Made by a program: the position numbers and the translations under genes. Shown here one piece after another: positions 1 to 6,130 of a DNA stretch of 12,061 nucleotides. How positions within the stretch are numbered: position 1 is the stretch's first letter; each line of letters starts with the position of its first letter. The notes beneath the pieces were generated by a model. That model saw only the letters and a list, made by a program, of their open reading frames with translations, was not told the origin of the DNA and did not search any database. Source of the stretch: Deltaproteobacteria bacterium (GTDB taxonomy: Bacteria > Desulfobacterota > Desulfuromonadia > Desulfuromonadales > BM103); assembly GCA_019313105.1 (NCBI GenBank), contig JAFDBW010000228.1:1-12061 (forward strand), given 5' to 3'.

Positions 1-1
1 C

Positions 2-721
2 CCGGCCAGCAACGTGGTCTTCCTTGGGGTCGGCTTCGAAACCACGACGCCGACAATCGCCGGGGCCATACTGACCGCAGAGAAAAAGAAGCTGCAAAAC
101 TTTTACGTTCTCTGTTCGCACAAGACCATGCCCGCACCGATGGCAATTCTTGCCGGAGATTTGGAGCTTAAGGTCGACGGCTATCTCTGCCCGGCCCATG
201 TCTCTGCAATTATCGGCGCCAACGCCTACCAGCCTCTGGTCGATACATTCCGGGTCCCCTGCGTGATCACCGGCTTCGAACCACTGGATGTTCTGCAAGG
301 CGTCCTGATGCTAGCCAGACAGGTTGTCGCCGGTAAGGCCAAAGTTGAAACCCAGTATCGCCGGGTGGTTAAACCAGAGGGCAACCGCAAAGCCCAAAAA
401 CTCCTCTCCCGGGTGTTCGAGTCCTGCGATGCACAATGGCGCGGAATCGGCAACATACCGGACAGTGGCCTGCGTCTGTGCGAGCCATATAGCCGTTTTG
501 ATGCAGGCCACGCCCTACCGGTTGAGCTCGAACCGACCGTTGAGCACGATGGATGCCTATGCGGTGAAATTCTCAAGGGCAAGGTCCAGCCAATCGATTG
601 TCCGCTGTTTCGTACCACCTGTACTCCCGAGGATCCGGTGGGTGCCTGCATGGTATCGAGTGAAGGGACCTGTGCGGCTGAGTACAAATACGGGGACTGG
701 GGGTTGGGGGCTGGGGGTTAG
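2..721 (+). CDS. hypD: Hydrogenase maturation factor HypD (5' end outside window)
   Basis: HypD is the iron-sulfur scaffold of the HypC-HypD complex, on which the Fe(CN)2CO centre of NiFe hydrogenases is assembled in the cytoplasm. The frame is open from base 2 and gives 239 residues; the family is usually about 360 long, so roughly the first third is missing. Visible family motifs are GFETTTPT near the start of the fragment, HKTMPAPM, GYLCPAHVS, and the cysteine-rich end (CLCGEI, DCPLF, CTPEDPVGACMVSSEGTCAA) that holds the 4Fe-4S ligands and redox cysteines. The last conserved block is followed by an odd tail, DWGLGAGG, encoded by a G-rich heptamer repeat rather than by family sequence. hypE starts 49 bp downstream on the same strand, the normal hyp operon order. 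Identification is firm; the true start cannot be seen. Confidence 0.96.
   Translation, partial: PASNVVFLGVGFETTTPTIAGAILTAEKKKLQNFYVLCSHKTMPAPMAILAGDLELKVDGYLCPAHVSAIIGANAYQPLVDTFRVPCVITGFEPLDVLQGVLMLARQVVAGKAKVETQYRRVVKPEGNRKAQKLLSRVFESCDAQWRGIGNIPDSGLRLCEPYSRFDAGHALPVELEPTVEHDGCLCGEILKGKVQPIDCPLFRTTCTPEDPVGACMVSSEGTCAAEYKYGDWGLGAGG
692..719 (+). repeat. G-rich heptamer tandem repeat, possible G-quadruplex
   Basis: Four 7-base units stand in tandem: GGGGACT, GGGGGTT, GGGGGCT, GGGGGTT. They form four G-runs of 4-5 bases separated by 2-3 bases, the pattern expected of an intramolecular G-quadruplex on the + (coding) strand. The array supplies the last codons of hypD and the first base of its stop codon. 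Because the unit is 7 bases long, gain or loss of one unit would change the reading frame of the tail. Confidence 0.85.
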
Positions 722-770
722 CAATGACTTTTTACCGCCCTCCAGCCCCGCTCCTCAGCCTGGAGTTGCC

Positions 771-1784
771 ATGAAATCCGACATCATCCTGCTCGGCCAC
801 GGCAGTGGCGGCAAGCTCAGCCACGAGCTCCTCGACGACCTGATCGTACCAATCCTCTCCGGAATCGGCCAGCGCGATCAGAACGATGCCGCCGTACTGA
901 CCCAGCAGCAGGGCCGCCTTGCCTTTACCACCGACTCTTACGTGGTCGATCCGATTTTTTTTCCCGGTGGCAGTATTGGCAGCCTGGCCATTCACGGCAC
1001 GATTAACGATCTGGCCATGGCCGCTGCGATGCCGATCGGTATCAGTGTCGGGTTAATCATCGAAGAAGGTCTTGCCGTGAGCACGCTGCGCACCATCCTT
1101 GAGGATATGAGTGCTGCGGCAGAAAAATCCGGGGTCCGGATTTTGACCGGCGACACCAAAGTCGTGCCGCGCGGCAAGGTTGACAAAATCTTTATCAACA
1201 CCTCCGGCATCGGGGTCATGGAGCATGACCTCGATATCTCCGGCCACAACGCCCGGGTCGGTGACAAGATCCTGATCAATGGCACGATCGGCGATCACGG
1301 CATGGCGGTCATGGCCAGCCGTGAAGGCCTGGCACTGGACAGTGACATCACCTCGGACAGCGCACCGCTCAACAGCCTGGTTGCGGACCTTATCCACGGA
1401 GTAGGGGGTCAACTACACGCCCTGCGTGACCCGACCCGCGGTGGCGTCGCGACCACGTTGAAGGAAATCGCCATTCAGTCAGAAGTGGAGATCACCCTGC
1501 GAGAGAACTCCCTGCCGGTGGGTTCGACCGTTGCCGCGGCCTGCTCCATACTCGGCCTCGACCCGCTATTCGTTGCCAACGAAGGCAAACTTCTTGCTTT
1601 CATCGCGCCAGAGGCAGCGGAACAGGCTCTGATGATCATGCGCAGCCACGAATTCGGGAAACGGGCCGCCATCATCGGAGAGGTGACATCGACCAACAAA
1701 GGCAAGGTTCGCCTGCAGACAACAATTGGCGGGCTGCGGGCCATCGAAATGCTCGCTGGCGAGCAACTCCCCCGGATCTGCTGA
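771..1784 (+). CDS. hypE: Hydrogenase maturation protein HypE (carbamoyl dehydratase)
   Basis: HypE converts the carbamoyl group received from HypF on its C-terminal cysteine into a thiocyanate with ATP, and donates cyanide to the HypC-HypD iron. The protein has 337 residues, normal for the family. Visible are the N-terminal GHGSGGK motif (residues 9-15), TDSYVVDPIFFPGGSIG (54-70), GTINDLAM (75-82), GDTKVV, RDPTRGG and the essential C-terminal PRIC with Cys337 as the last residue, as the mechanism requires. The ATG at 771 is chosen because the family motif starts eight residues in and GGAG lies at 762-765 with a 5-base gap. The frame stays open far upstream (from 324), but that part overlaps hypD and has no family sequence. 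It follows hypD by 49 bp and is probably co-transcribed. The last gene of the visible hyp cluster; no strong terminator follows. Confidence 0.97.
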   Translation: MKSDIILLGHGSGGKLSHELLDDLIVPILSGIGQRDQNDAAVLTQQQGRLAFTTDSYVVDPIFFPGGSIGSLAIHGTINDLAMAAAMPIGISVGLIIEEGLAVSTLRTILEDMSAAAEKSGVRILTGDTKVVPRGKVDKIFINTSGIGVMEHDLDISGHNARVGDKILINGTIGDHGMAVMASREGLALDSDITSDSAPLNSLVADLIHGVGGQLHALRDPTRGGVATTLKEIAIQSEVEITLRENSLPVGSTVAAACSILGLDPLFVANEGKLLAFIAPEAAEQALMIMRSHEFGKRAAIIGEVTSTNKGKVRLQTTIGGLRAIEMLAGEQLPRIC

Positions 1785-1813
1785 GCGGCACGGTGTTTTC
1801 ACCACACTGCGCA

Positions 1814-1832
1814 CAAAAAGCTGCTCTTTTTG
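1814..1832. promoter_or_regulatory. Inverted repeat, possible upstream activator site
   Basis: CAAAAAG and CTTTTTG flank the 5-base centre CTGCT. The centre lies about 134 bp upstream of the start site predicted from the sigma-54 promoter at 1931-1946, a usual distance for enhancer-binding proteins. An alternative is a weak hairpin after hypE, but the stem is AT-rich and no T-run follows. The role is inferred from position only. Confidence 0.35.
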
Positions 1833-1930
1833 CCGTATCACCCTGCAGAACGGCGTCTTATCCATTAAAACAGCCTAATAAGTCAAGTCATTCCAAGTAG
1901 ATCCAGCCACACACCTGATATGTTAAAATA

Positions 1931-1946
1931 TGGCACGCCTGATGCA
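1931..1946 (+). promoter_or_regulatory. Sigma-54 (RpoN) type promoter
   Basis: TGGCACG at 1931-1937, four bases, then ATGCA at 1942-1946. The -24 element matches the RpoN consensus TGGCACG fully, and the -12 element differs from TTGCA at one base. The GG and GC doublets are separated by exactly 10 bases as RpoN requires. The expected start is near 1957, giving a leader of about 49 bases before the small membrane protein gene at 2006. Confidence 0.7.
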
Positions 1947-2005
1947 TTGTTAACTATCATCACATTCGCCATCCGTTCCCGAATACGTCGAGAAAGGAGA
2001 ATAAC

Positions 2006-2188
2006 ATGTTCAAGCTCTCGGCCCTTATTGGTAGTGTGGCATTTTTCTTCAGCAGCTGGCTTTCAGGATTCACTCTTCCGCGCATAACACAAACTACGGG
2101 AGACTACCTTCTGATGCCACTGCTCGGCTATATCATGATCATCGTGGCAGCACAAGTTGCCGCCAGAATACTTCCGGAACAATCTTAA
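2006..2188 (+). CDS. Small two-helix membrane protein, function unknown
   Basis: The product has 60 residues and I do not recognise its family. Two hydrophobic segments are visible, about residues 5-24 and 34-56, joined by a short polar loop (PRITQTTGD); the protein ends in charged residues, so a small inner-membrane hairpin is likely. There is no cysteine. The ATG at 2006 has a clear AAAGGAGA ribosome site (GGAG 1996-1999, 6-base gap), which together with the sigma-54 promoter upstream and a strong hairpin downstream (2245-2277) makes this a convincing single-gene unit despite its size. RpoN control would suggest expression under a specific signal such as nitrogen limitation or envelope stress, but the signal cannot be read here. 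What is certain is the frame, the ribosome site and the hydrophobicity; the function is open. Confidence 0.75.
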   Translation: MFKLSALIGSVAFFFSSWLSGFTLPRITQTTGDYLLMPLLGYIMIIVAAQVAARILPEQS

Positions 2189-2244
2189 AACATTGAGCAG
2201 GGAACGGACCGGCTCAAATATTTAATATCTTCTATGGAGTCACG

Positions 2245-2277
2245 CAAGAGGGAATGGATTTTATCCATTCCCTCTTG
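2245..2277 (+). terminator. Perfect 15-bp hairpin, likely terminator
   Basis: CAAGAGGGAATGGAT (2245-2259) and its exact complement (2263-2277) are separated by only TTT. The hairpin lies 56 bases after the stop of the small membrane protein gene. The tail that follows (GTTTTGG) is T-rich but short, so it may stop transcription incompletely or protect the 3' end of the message. On the - strand no T-run follows it. Confidence 0.6.
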
Positions 2278-2315
2278 GTTTTGGCACCTCCGGACAGGGG
2301 TAAAACTTTTCTTTT

Positions 2316-2343
2316 TTGCCTGCGAACGTGTCAGAAGTAAGAT
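2316..2343 (+). promoter_or_regulatory. Possible sigma-70 promoter for the STAS-like gene
   Basis: TTGCCT (2316-2321) and TAAGAT (2338-2343) are separated by 16 bases, each matching consensus at four positions. The predicted start would leave a leader of about 25 bases before the gene at 2376. This is a weak match, and read-through from upstream is also possible. Confidence 0.3.
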
Positions 2344-2375
2344 GCAACTTAACAATTACAGGATCGGGGGAGATT

Positions 2376-2741
2376 ATGGAACGCGCCAAGTTTGTTACGC
2401 ACAAGGGCCGCCAGCTTTACTTCATGGACTGCAGCAATGCAACCCTAGAGGAGATGAATCAGGTCATCGAAGCGTGCGAACGTGACGTGCGATGCAAGCC
2501 CGAGAATTCCGTGTTCACCCTGATTGTTGCCGGTGGCAGTTCCTTCAGCGGAGAAACCATCAGCAGACTCAAGGAACTGGCCCGTGACAACACGCCGTAC
2601 GTCAAGGCCTCTGCAATTGTCGGCGTCACGGCTCTTCACAAAGTGGCGCTGAATGCCGTCGCCATGTTCAGCAAGCGGCGCTTTTATATTTATGACACTC
2701 TTGACGAAGCTATGGACTTCCTGGCTGGTTACACAGACTGA
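2376..2741 (+). CDS. STAS/SEC14-like small protein
   Basis: The product is a 121-residue soluble protein. The layout resembles small stand-alone STAS/SEC14-like proteins common in Desulfuromonas-type bacteria. It has an opening KGRQLYFMDCSNAT strand, an alternating strand-helix pattern, a central VAGGSSFSGETISRLKELARDNTPYVKASAIVGVTALHKVALNAVAMFS block and an ending YIYDTLDEAMDFLAGY. Such proteins are thought to act by protein-protein contact, like anti-sigma-factor antagonists, but the partner is unknown. A Ser-Ser-Phe-Ser stretch sits near the loop that is phosphorylated in true anti-anti-sigma factors; whether it is a target is speculation. The ATG at 2376 is preferred over one at 2316 because GGGGGAG (2366-2372) stands just before it, although the gap is only 3 bases, and because conserved sequence starts right after it. 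The family call rests on remembered pattern, not on a search. Confidence 0.75.
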   Translation: MERAKFVTHKGRQLYFMDCSNATLEEMNQVIEACERDVRCKPENSVFTLIVAGGSSFSGETISRLKELARDNTPYVKASAIVGVTALHKVALNAVAMFSKRRFYIYDTLDEAMDFLAGYTD

Positions 2742-2769
2742 ACAATTTACTGCAGAATTTACTAAGGCC

Positions 2770-2785
2770 CGCAGCGTTTGCTGCG
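2770..2785 (+). terminator. Weak hairpin after the STAS-like gene
   Basis: CGCAGC and GCTGCG form a 6-bp stem with loop GTTT, 29 bases after the stop codon. It is followed by AGACTTTTAG, a poor T-run. It could be a weak terminator for the gene at 2376. Confidence 0.4.
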
Positions 2786-2978
2786 AGACTTTTAGCTAAA
2801 AGCGATAAAACTCAAAATAGCAAAAATACCCTCAAAATGACTAAGACAGTGTCTCATAATCCACAAAAGGTATTTTTTTACATTTTATTCACATTAGTTG
2901 AGTCCAGATTTCTTTTTGAAAATCCACAACTTGCAATGATTTTCTTTTTAAAAACGGCATTTTACGAAATTTTACCTA

Positions 2979-3008
2979 TTGACGCCACAAACCTATTGGT
3001 CTTACCAT
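2979..3008 (+). promoter_or_regulatory. Likely sigma-70 promoter for the 75-residue gene
   Basis: TTGACG (2979-2984) and TACCAT (3003-3008) are 18 bases apart. The -35 matches at five positions and the -10 at four. The predicted start is near 3015, about 30 bases before the gene at 3046. Confidence 0.5.
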
Positions 3009-3045
3009 TTTTATAAATACACCCTAGAAAAGAAAAGGAAAGACC

Positions 3046-3273
3046 ATGTTCGCCCTACCTGCAATACTCAACAACACAGTAAAACTTGCACACCACTGGA
3101 TCCGCGAGATCGCTTACAATGACATGGCGCGTCAGGCATCGGACTGGATTCCCGAGGAACTCCGGGTTGAAAAGAAAACGCCCAGGAACAAACCGATCGC
3201 TCTCGATTTTGGAATTCCGAAGAAGCATCGCCTCAACTGGATGCGACGTAACATTCATCAGCTGCCGCACTAA
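3046..3273 (+). CDS. Hypothetical protein, 75 residues
   Basis: I do not recognise this protein. It is basic, with no membrane segment, signal peptide or cysteine, and is rich in Trp for its size. Residues about 8-40 look helical (VKLAHHWIREIAYNDMARQ), followed by a Lys/Arg-rich second half ending RRNIHQLPH. A basic, compact protein of this kind could bind nucleic acid, but no known motif supports this. The gene looks real because it has a candidate promoter at 2979, a ribosome site AAGGAAAG with a 6-base gap to the ATG, GC content typical of the coding regions here within an AT-rich surround, and a strong terminator 30 bases after the stop. It appears to be a single-gene transcript. Confidence 0.65.
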   Translation: MFALPAILNNTVKLAHHWIREIAYNDMARQASDWIPEELRVEKKTPRNKPIALDFGIPKKHRLNWMRRNIHQLPH

Positions 3274-3303
3274 TCCTGCGTCAACTGACAATATTTTCTT
3301 TCC

Positions 3304-3334
3304 AATGCGGAGCCCTTCTGGCTCCGCATTTTTT
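3304..3334 (+). terminator. Rho-independent terminator
   Basis: An 11-bp perfect stem, AATGCGGAGCC (3304-3314) with GGCTCCGCATT (3320-3330), loop CTTCT, runs into TTTTT. It lies 30 bases after the 75-residue gene and stops + strand transcription. Confidence 0.93.
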
Positions 3335-3365
3335 GTCCCCGGCAACCAAACCAAAACTTGAATTT

Positions 3366-3379
3366 ATGAACCGGTTCAT
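3366..3379. promoter_or_regulatory. 14-bp perfect palindrome
   Basis: ATGAACCGGTTCAT reads the same on both strands. It ends about 38 bp upstream of the -35 box at 3418 and shares its last base with the next hairpin. It could be a regulator binding site for the promoter at 3418-3445. Confidence 0.45.
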
Positions 3380-3408
3380 GCAAGGGCATGCAGAAGAACG
3401 CCCTTGCA
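3379..3408. repeat. Inverted repeat, 9-bp arms
   Basis: TGCAAGGGC (3379-3387) and GCCCTTGCA (3400-3408) flank a 12-base loop. No T-run follows on either strand, so it does not look like a terminator. It lies between the palindrome at 3366 and the promoter at 3418. Confidence 0.55.
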
Positions 3409-3417
3409 GAATTCCTG

Positions 3418-3445
3418 TTGACAGTTGAGGCAATCGGCGTATAAG
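3418..3445 (+). promoter_or_regulatory. Strong sigma-70 promoter
   Basis: A perfect TTGACA (3418-3423), 16 bases, then TATAAG (3440-3445, five of six). The expected start is near 3452, about 55 bases before the decayed gene. It is one of the best promoter matches in the window, and it now reads into a pseudogene. Confidence 0.75.
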
Positions 3446-3503
3446 TGCATCTCAAGGCATCTAAGCACCAGAAGGTGTGGCCGCACTTATGCCTTTAAGG
3501 CAT
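3441..3503 (+). promoter_or_regulatory. Structured leader with nested inverted repeats
   Basis: ATAAGTGC (3441-3448) pairs with GCACTTAT (3483-3490) around an inner hairpin CACC-AGAA-GGTG (3466-3477). Overlapping its end, ATGCCTT-T-AAGGCAT (3489-3503) forms a 15-bp dyad that includes the AAGG ribosome site of the following reading frame. The outer left arm overlaps the -10 box, so these may be operators rather than RNA structure. Confidence 0.4.
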
Positions 3504-3507
3504 GACC

Positions 3508-4223
3508 ATGTTTCGTATCCGGCGCATTCACGACAACCTGCGCCAGGTCAACCAGGCCGCCATAACACAGGTTGAAAAGATCCTCGAAGACCAGTTCCCG
3601 CTGCTCGCCAAAAGCGACGTCGAAAAAACCCCGAACTCCTGCGCAACCCGGTCAAGCAGGGTTTCCGCTCGATCCTTTACGTCGCTGAAGATGCCCGTAA
3701 ACGCGTCCTGGGCTTTGCCGGCGGCAACGTCGTTGGAATCTGGCTGGAAGAGAAAAATGCCCTAGGCACGCTTGTCATCCGGATCATAACCCAGCGCAAC
3801 GCAAGCTCGCTGGTCGAAGCCATGCACGTTGCGGCTTATAACGTCACCAGGATCGATGGCGAAGGAGGGCACGGCCAGGTGATGGTCCTGTTCACCATCA
3901 TGCGCCGCAAGCAGTTGCCAGAGGTCATCGCGCTGATCCGCCGGCACAACCCCCAAGCCATTCACACAGTTGAAAACGTCCGCTTCGCCAGTTCCTTCGG
4001 CCCTGATATGGCCATCACAAAGCGACCCCCTTGCTCTTCAGCGTTCCTACAGCCTCCGCACCTGATTGGTGGGACAAGTGAGGCGTGTCATATTGTCCAT
4101 GAGCGGGCCATAACACTCCTTGCTTTTTACACCAATCAAAAGCAGAGCCCTCTCAGGCCTGTTCCCTCACGTTTTGAAGACAATTATCGCGTTGTGAACG
4201 TCAGCGACACATATAACCCATAA
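3508..4223 (+). pseudogene. Frameshifted chimera: acetyltransferase start joined to DUF2179/UPF0316 end
   Basis: The first part (from ATG 3508, AAGG at 3497-3500) reads MFRIRRIHDNLRQVNQAA and QVEKILEDQFPLLAK, resembling the start of GNAT-like acetyltransferases of this bacterial group. At 3623-3632 (six A then four C) one base seems lost: restoring it gives PELLRNPVKQGFRSILYVAED in the next frame, continuing the same domain. After RVLGFA (near 3711-3720) the sequence changes to GGNVVGIWLEEKNALGTLVIRIITQ and later GHGQVMVLFTIMRRKQLPEVIALIRRHNPQAIHTVENVRF, which resembles the cytoplasmic DUF2179 part of UPF0316 membrane proteins. The acetyltransferase core and the UPF0316 membrane helices are both missing, so an internal deletion probably fused two neighbouring genes. 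The last 50 or so residues have no family look and the frame overlaps the 3' end of recQ by 23 bp. A real function is unlikely. Confidence 0.7.
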
Positions 4224-6006
4224 TCTCATCAATAAACTCACTCCCAAACCTGCGCAGCTTATGTTTGCCGACACCATTGATTGCCATCATTTTCTCTTCA
4301 TCGGTCGGCATCTTCGCCGCCATCTCGGCCAGGGTGGCATCTCCGAAGATCACATAAGGCGGGACCCCCTCGGCATCGGCCAGCCGTTTACGCCTGATAC
4401 GCAGGGCGTCAAAGAGGTCATCATCATAATCGAAATCGCCAACTTGCGGTCGGCCCTTCTTCTGCAGTGTCTTGACGCGGATACGTGGCTTGGCCAGGAC
4501 CAGCCGCTCCTCGCCACGCAGCAGGGGGCGCGCCGCTTCGGTCAACTTCAACACCGAGTAAGCAGCGACATCCTGCACCAGGTAGCCACGGTGGATCAAC
4601 TGGCGGATCAAGCTGTTCCAGGCCTCGGCAACCTTTTCCGCACCGATCCCGTAAGTCGATAATTTGTCATGGCCGAGATCGAGCACGCGCTGCGTCTGTG
4701 CGCCGCGCAAGACATCAACCACATGCCCGACGCCGAAGCGTTGCCCAACCCGGAAGACGCAGGATAACGCTTTCTGAGCATCGACTGTGGCGTCATATGT
4801 CTCTGGCGGGTTGAGGCAGACATCGCAGTTGCCGCAATCCTTTGAAAGCCGCTCACCGAAATAGCCGAGCAGGACCCGACGGCGACAGGTCTGTGCCTCA
4901 CCAAAACCGACCATCGCCTGCAGCTTGTGCAGTTCAATTCGTTTCTGCTCCGGGTTATTGCCTTTTTCGATCAGGCCGCGGCTGATCGCGATATCACCGT
5001 AACCGAACAACAGCAGGGCCTCCGCCGGCAAACCATCCCGACCGGACCGACCGGTCTCCTGGTAATAGCTCTCGATATTTTTTGGCAGGTCATAGTGGAT
5101 CACGAACCGTACATTAGGCTTGTCGATGCCCATGCCGAAGGCCACGGTTGCGACGACGATATCGATGTCGTCACGCAGGAATATCTCCTGAACATTTTTA
5201 CGCTCCTTGTCTCCCAGCCCTGCATGGTAGGCCCGCGCCTTGACTCCGGATGCTGCCAGTCGATCAGCCACCTCCTCGACCCGTTTGCGCGACAGTGCAT
5301 AAACGATCCCCGCTTCGCCATGATGATCTGCAAGAAAAGCCTGCAGCTGATCGAAGGGTTTCTGTTTCTCGACTACGGTGTAGCGGATATTCGGCCGATC
5401 GAACCCGGTGACAAAACACTCCGCATGCTGTAATCCGAGCTTGTGCAACACATCCTGCCGGGTCTGCGGATCGGCCGTGGCCGTCAGGCCTATCATCGGC
5501 ACTTCGGGAAAATGCCTGCGCAGCTGCCCCAGCTGCACATACTCGGGGCGGAAGTCGTGGCCCCACTGGGACACGCAGTGCGCCTCATCAATGGCGAAAA
5601 GAGCGAGCTTCAGTCCACGCAGCCGGTGAAGAAAGTCATCATTCAACAGCCGCTCGGGAGCAACGTAAAGCAAGTCCAGTTCACCGGCATGCAGTTGGGC
5701 GAGAATTCTTTGGGCCTCTTCAGCTTTGAGCGAGGAGTTGTAAAATGCTGCCCGGACACCGTTGACCACCAGCGCGTCGACCTGGTCTTTCATCAGTGAG
5801 ATCAGTGGCGACACGATGATCGCCACCCCGTCGCGGTGCAGGGCGGGGATCTGGTAACAGAGCGACTTGCCGCCACCGGTCGGCATCAGGACAAACGCAT
5901 CCTGACCATCGATCAGGCTTTTGATGATCGGTTCCTGGTGTGCACGGAATTCGGAGTAGCCAAACACCTCTTGCAGGGTTTGACGGGGGTCAATTGATTT
6001 TGACAT
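4201..6006 (-). CDS. recQ: ATP-dependent DNA helicase RecQ
   Basis: RecQ unwinds DNA 3' to 5' during recombinational repair and restart of stalled forks. The 601 residues match the usual bacterial length (about 610). Order of domains: helicase core with Walker A PTGGGKS (42-48), DEAH (140-143), the aromatic-rich SQWGHDFRPEY loop after it, and motif VI QETGRSGRDG (316-325). Next is the RQC zinc site with Cys374, Cys391, Cys394 and Cys397, then a winged helix, and an HRDC domain from about 525 to the end (VPPYVIFGDATL, INGVGKHKLRRFG). The ATG at 6006 (MSKSIDPRQ) is chosen over an in-frame ATG at 6069 because the family begins near here and GAGGGA (6017-6022) precedes it, although the gap of 10 is long. 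It lies 124 bp downstream of aroC on the same strand. It looks intact. Confidence 0.96.
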   Translation of the reverse strand: MSKSIDPRQTLQEVFGYSEFRAHQEPIIKSLIDGQDAFVLMPTGGGKSLCYQIPALHRDGVAIIVSPLISLMKDQVDALVVNGVRAAFYNSSLKAEEAQRILAQLHAGELDLLYVAPERLLNDDFLHRLRGLKLALFAIDEAHCVSQWGHDFRPEYVQLGQLRRHFPEVPMIGLTATADPQTRQDVLHKLGLQHAECFVTGFDRPNIRYTVVEKQKPFDQLQAFLADHHGEAGIVYALSRKRVEEVADRLAASGVKARAYHAGLGDKERKNVQEIFLRDDIDIVVATVAFGMGIDKPNVRFVIHYDLPKNIESYYQETGRSGRDGLPAEALLLFGYGDIAISRGLIEKGNNPEQKRIELHKLQAMVGFGEAQTCRRRVLLGYFGERLSKDCGNCDVCLNPPETYDATVDAQKALSCVFRVGQRFGVGHVVDVLRGAQTQRVLDLGHDKLSTYGIGAEKVAEAWNSLIRQLIHRGYLVQDVAAYSVLKLTEAARPLLRGEERLVLAKPRIRVKTLQKKGRPQVGDFDYDDDLFDALRIRRKRLADAEGVPPYVIFGDATLAEMAAKMPTDEEKMMAINGVGKHKLRRFGSEFIDEIMGYMCR

Positions 6007-6028
6007 GGAAGTAATATCCCTCGAAGTG

Positions 6029-6042
6029 GGCGCAGAAGCGCC
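6029..6042 (-). other. Small hairpin in the recQ leader
   Basis: GGCGC and GCGCC form a 5-bp GC stem with a 4-base loop (TTCT on the - strand), just upstream of the recQ ribosome site. No function is evident. Confidence 0.35.
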
Positions 6043-6060
6043 AATTGCATGACAATACAA

Positions 6061-6085
6061 AAATAACAAAGGCGGTTCTCACGCC
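6061..6085 (-). terminator. Weak possible terminator between aroC and recQ
   Basis: On the - strand GGCG-TGAGAAC-CGCC is followed by TTTGTTATTT. The stem has only four GC pairs plus a possible wobble pair, so it would be weak at best. If it works, recQ has its own promoter; if not, aroC and recQ are co-transcribed. Confidence 0.25.
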
Positions 6086-6130
6086 CGTTCGCTCCGCTCT
6101 CTCAAGACGTAAAGATCTTGCTTTGGAAAA

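Larger units (their letters stand above)
2742..3045. other. AT-rich intergenic region with DnaA-box-like sites
   Basis: This 304-bp gap has no credible gene. It is clearly more AT-rich than its flanks. Three same-strand 9-mers resemble the DnaA box TTATNCACA: TAATCCACA (2857-2865, one mismatch), TTATTCACA (2885-2893, full match) and AAATCCACA (2920-2928, two mismatches). The first and third share AATCCACAA and stand 63 bp apart. Two related AT-rich 13-mers lie at 2907-2919 (GATTTCTTTTTGA) and 2938-2950 (GATTTTCTTTTTA). This could be a DnaA-binding region or just AT-rich promoter DNA. No replication gene is nearby, so an origin is not claimed. Confidence 0.35.

Noticed and set aside
324..770. 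Long + strand frame leading into hypE, as if HypE had a 149-residue extension
   Set aside because: It overlaps hypD in another frame, has no family sequence, and the HypE ribosome site and conserved start are at 762-771.
2282..2296. TGGCAC at 2282 as a second sigma-54 promoter upstream of the STAS-like gene
   Set aside because: No GC doublet stands at the required distance (10 bases after GG), so the -12 element is missing.
2742..3045. Chromosomal replication origin
   Set aside because: Only one box is a full match, all face one way, and no replication gene is near; kept only as a possible DnaA-binding region.
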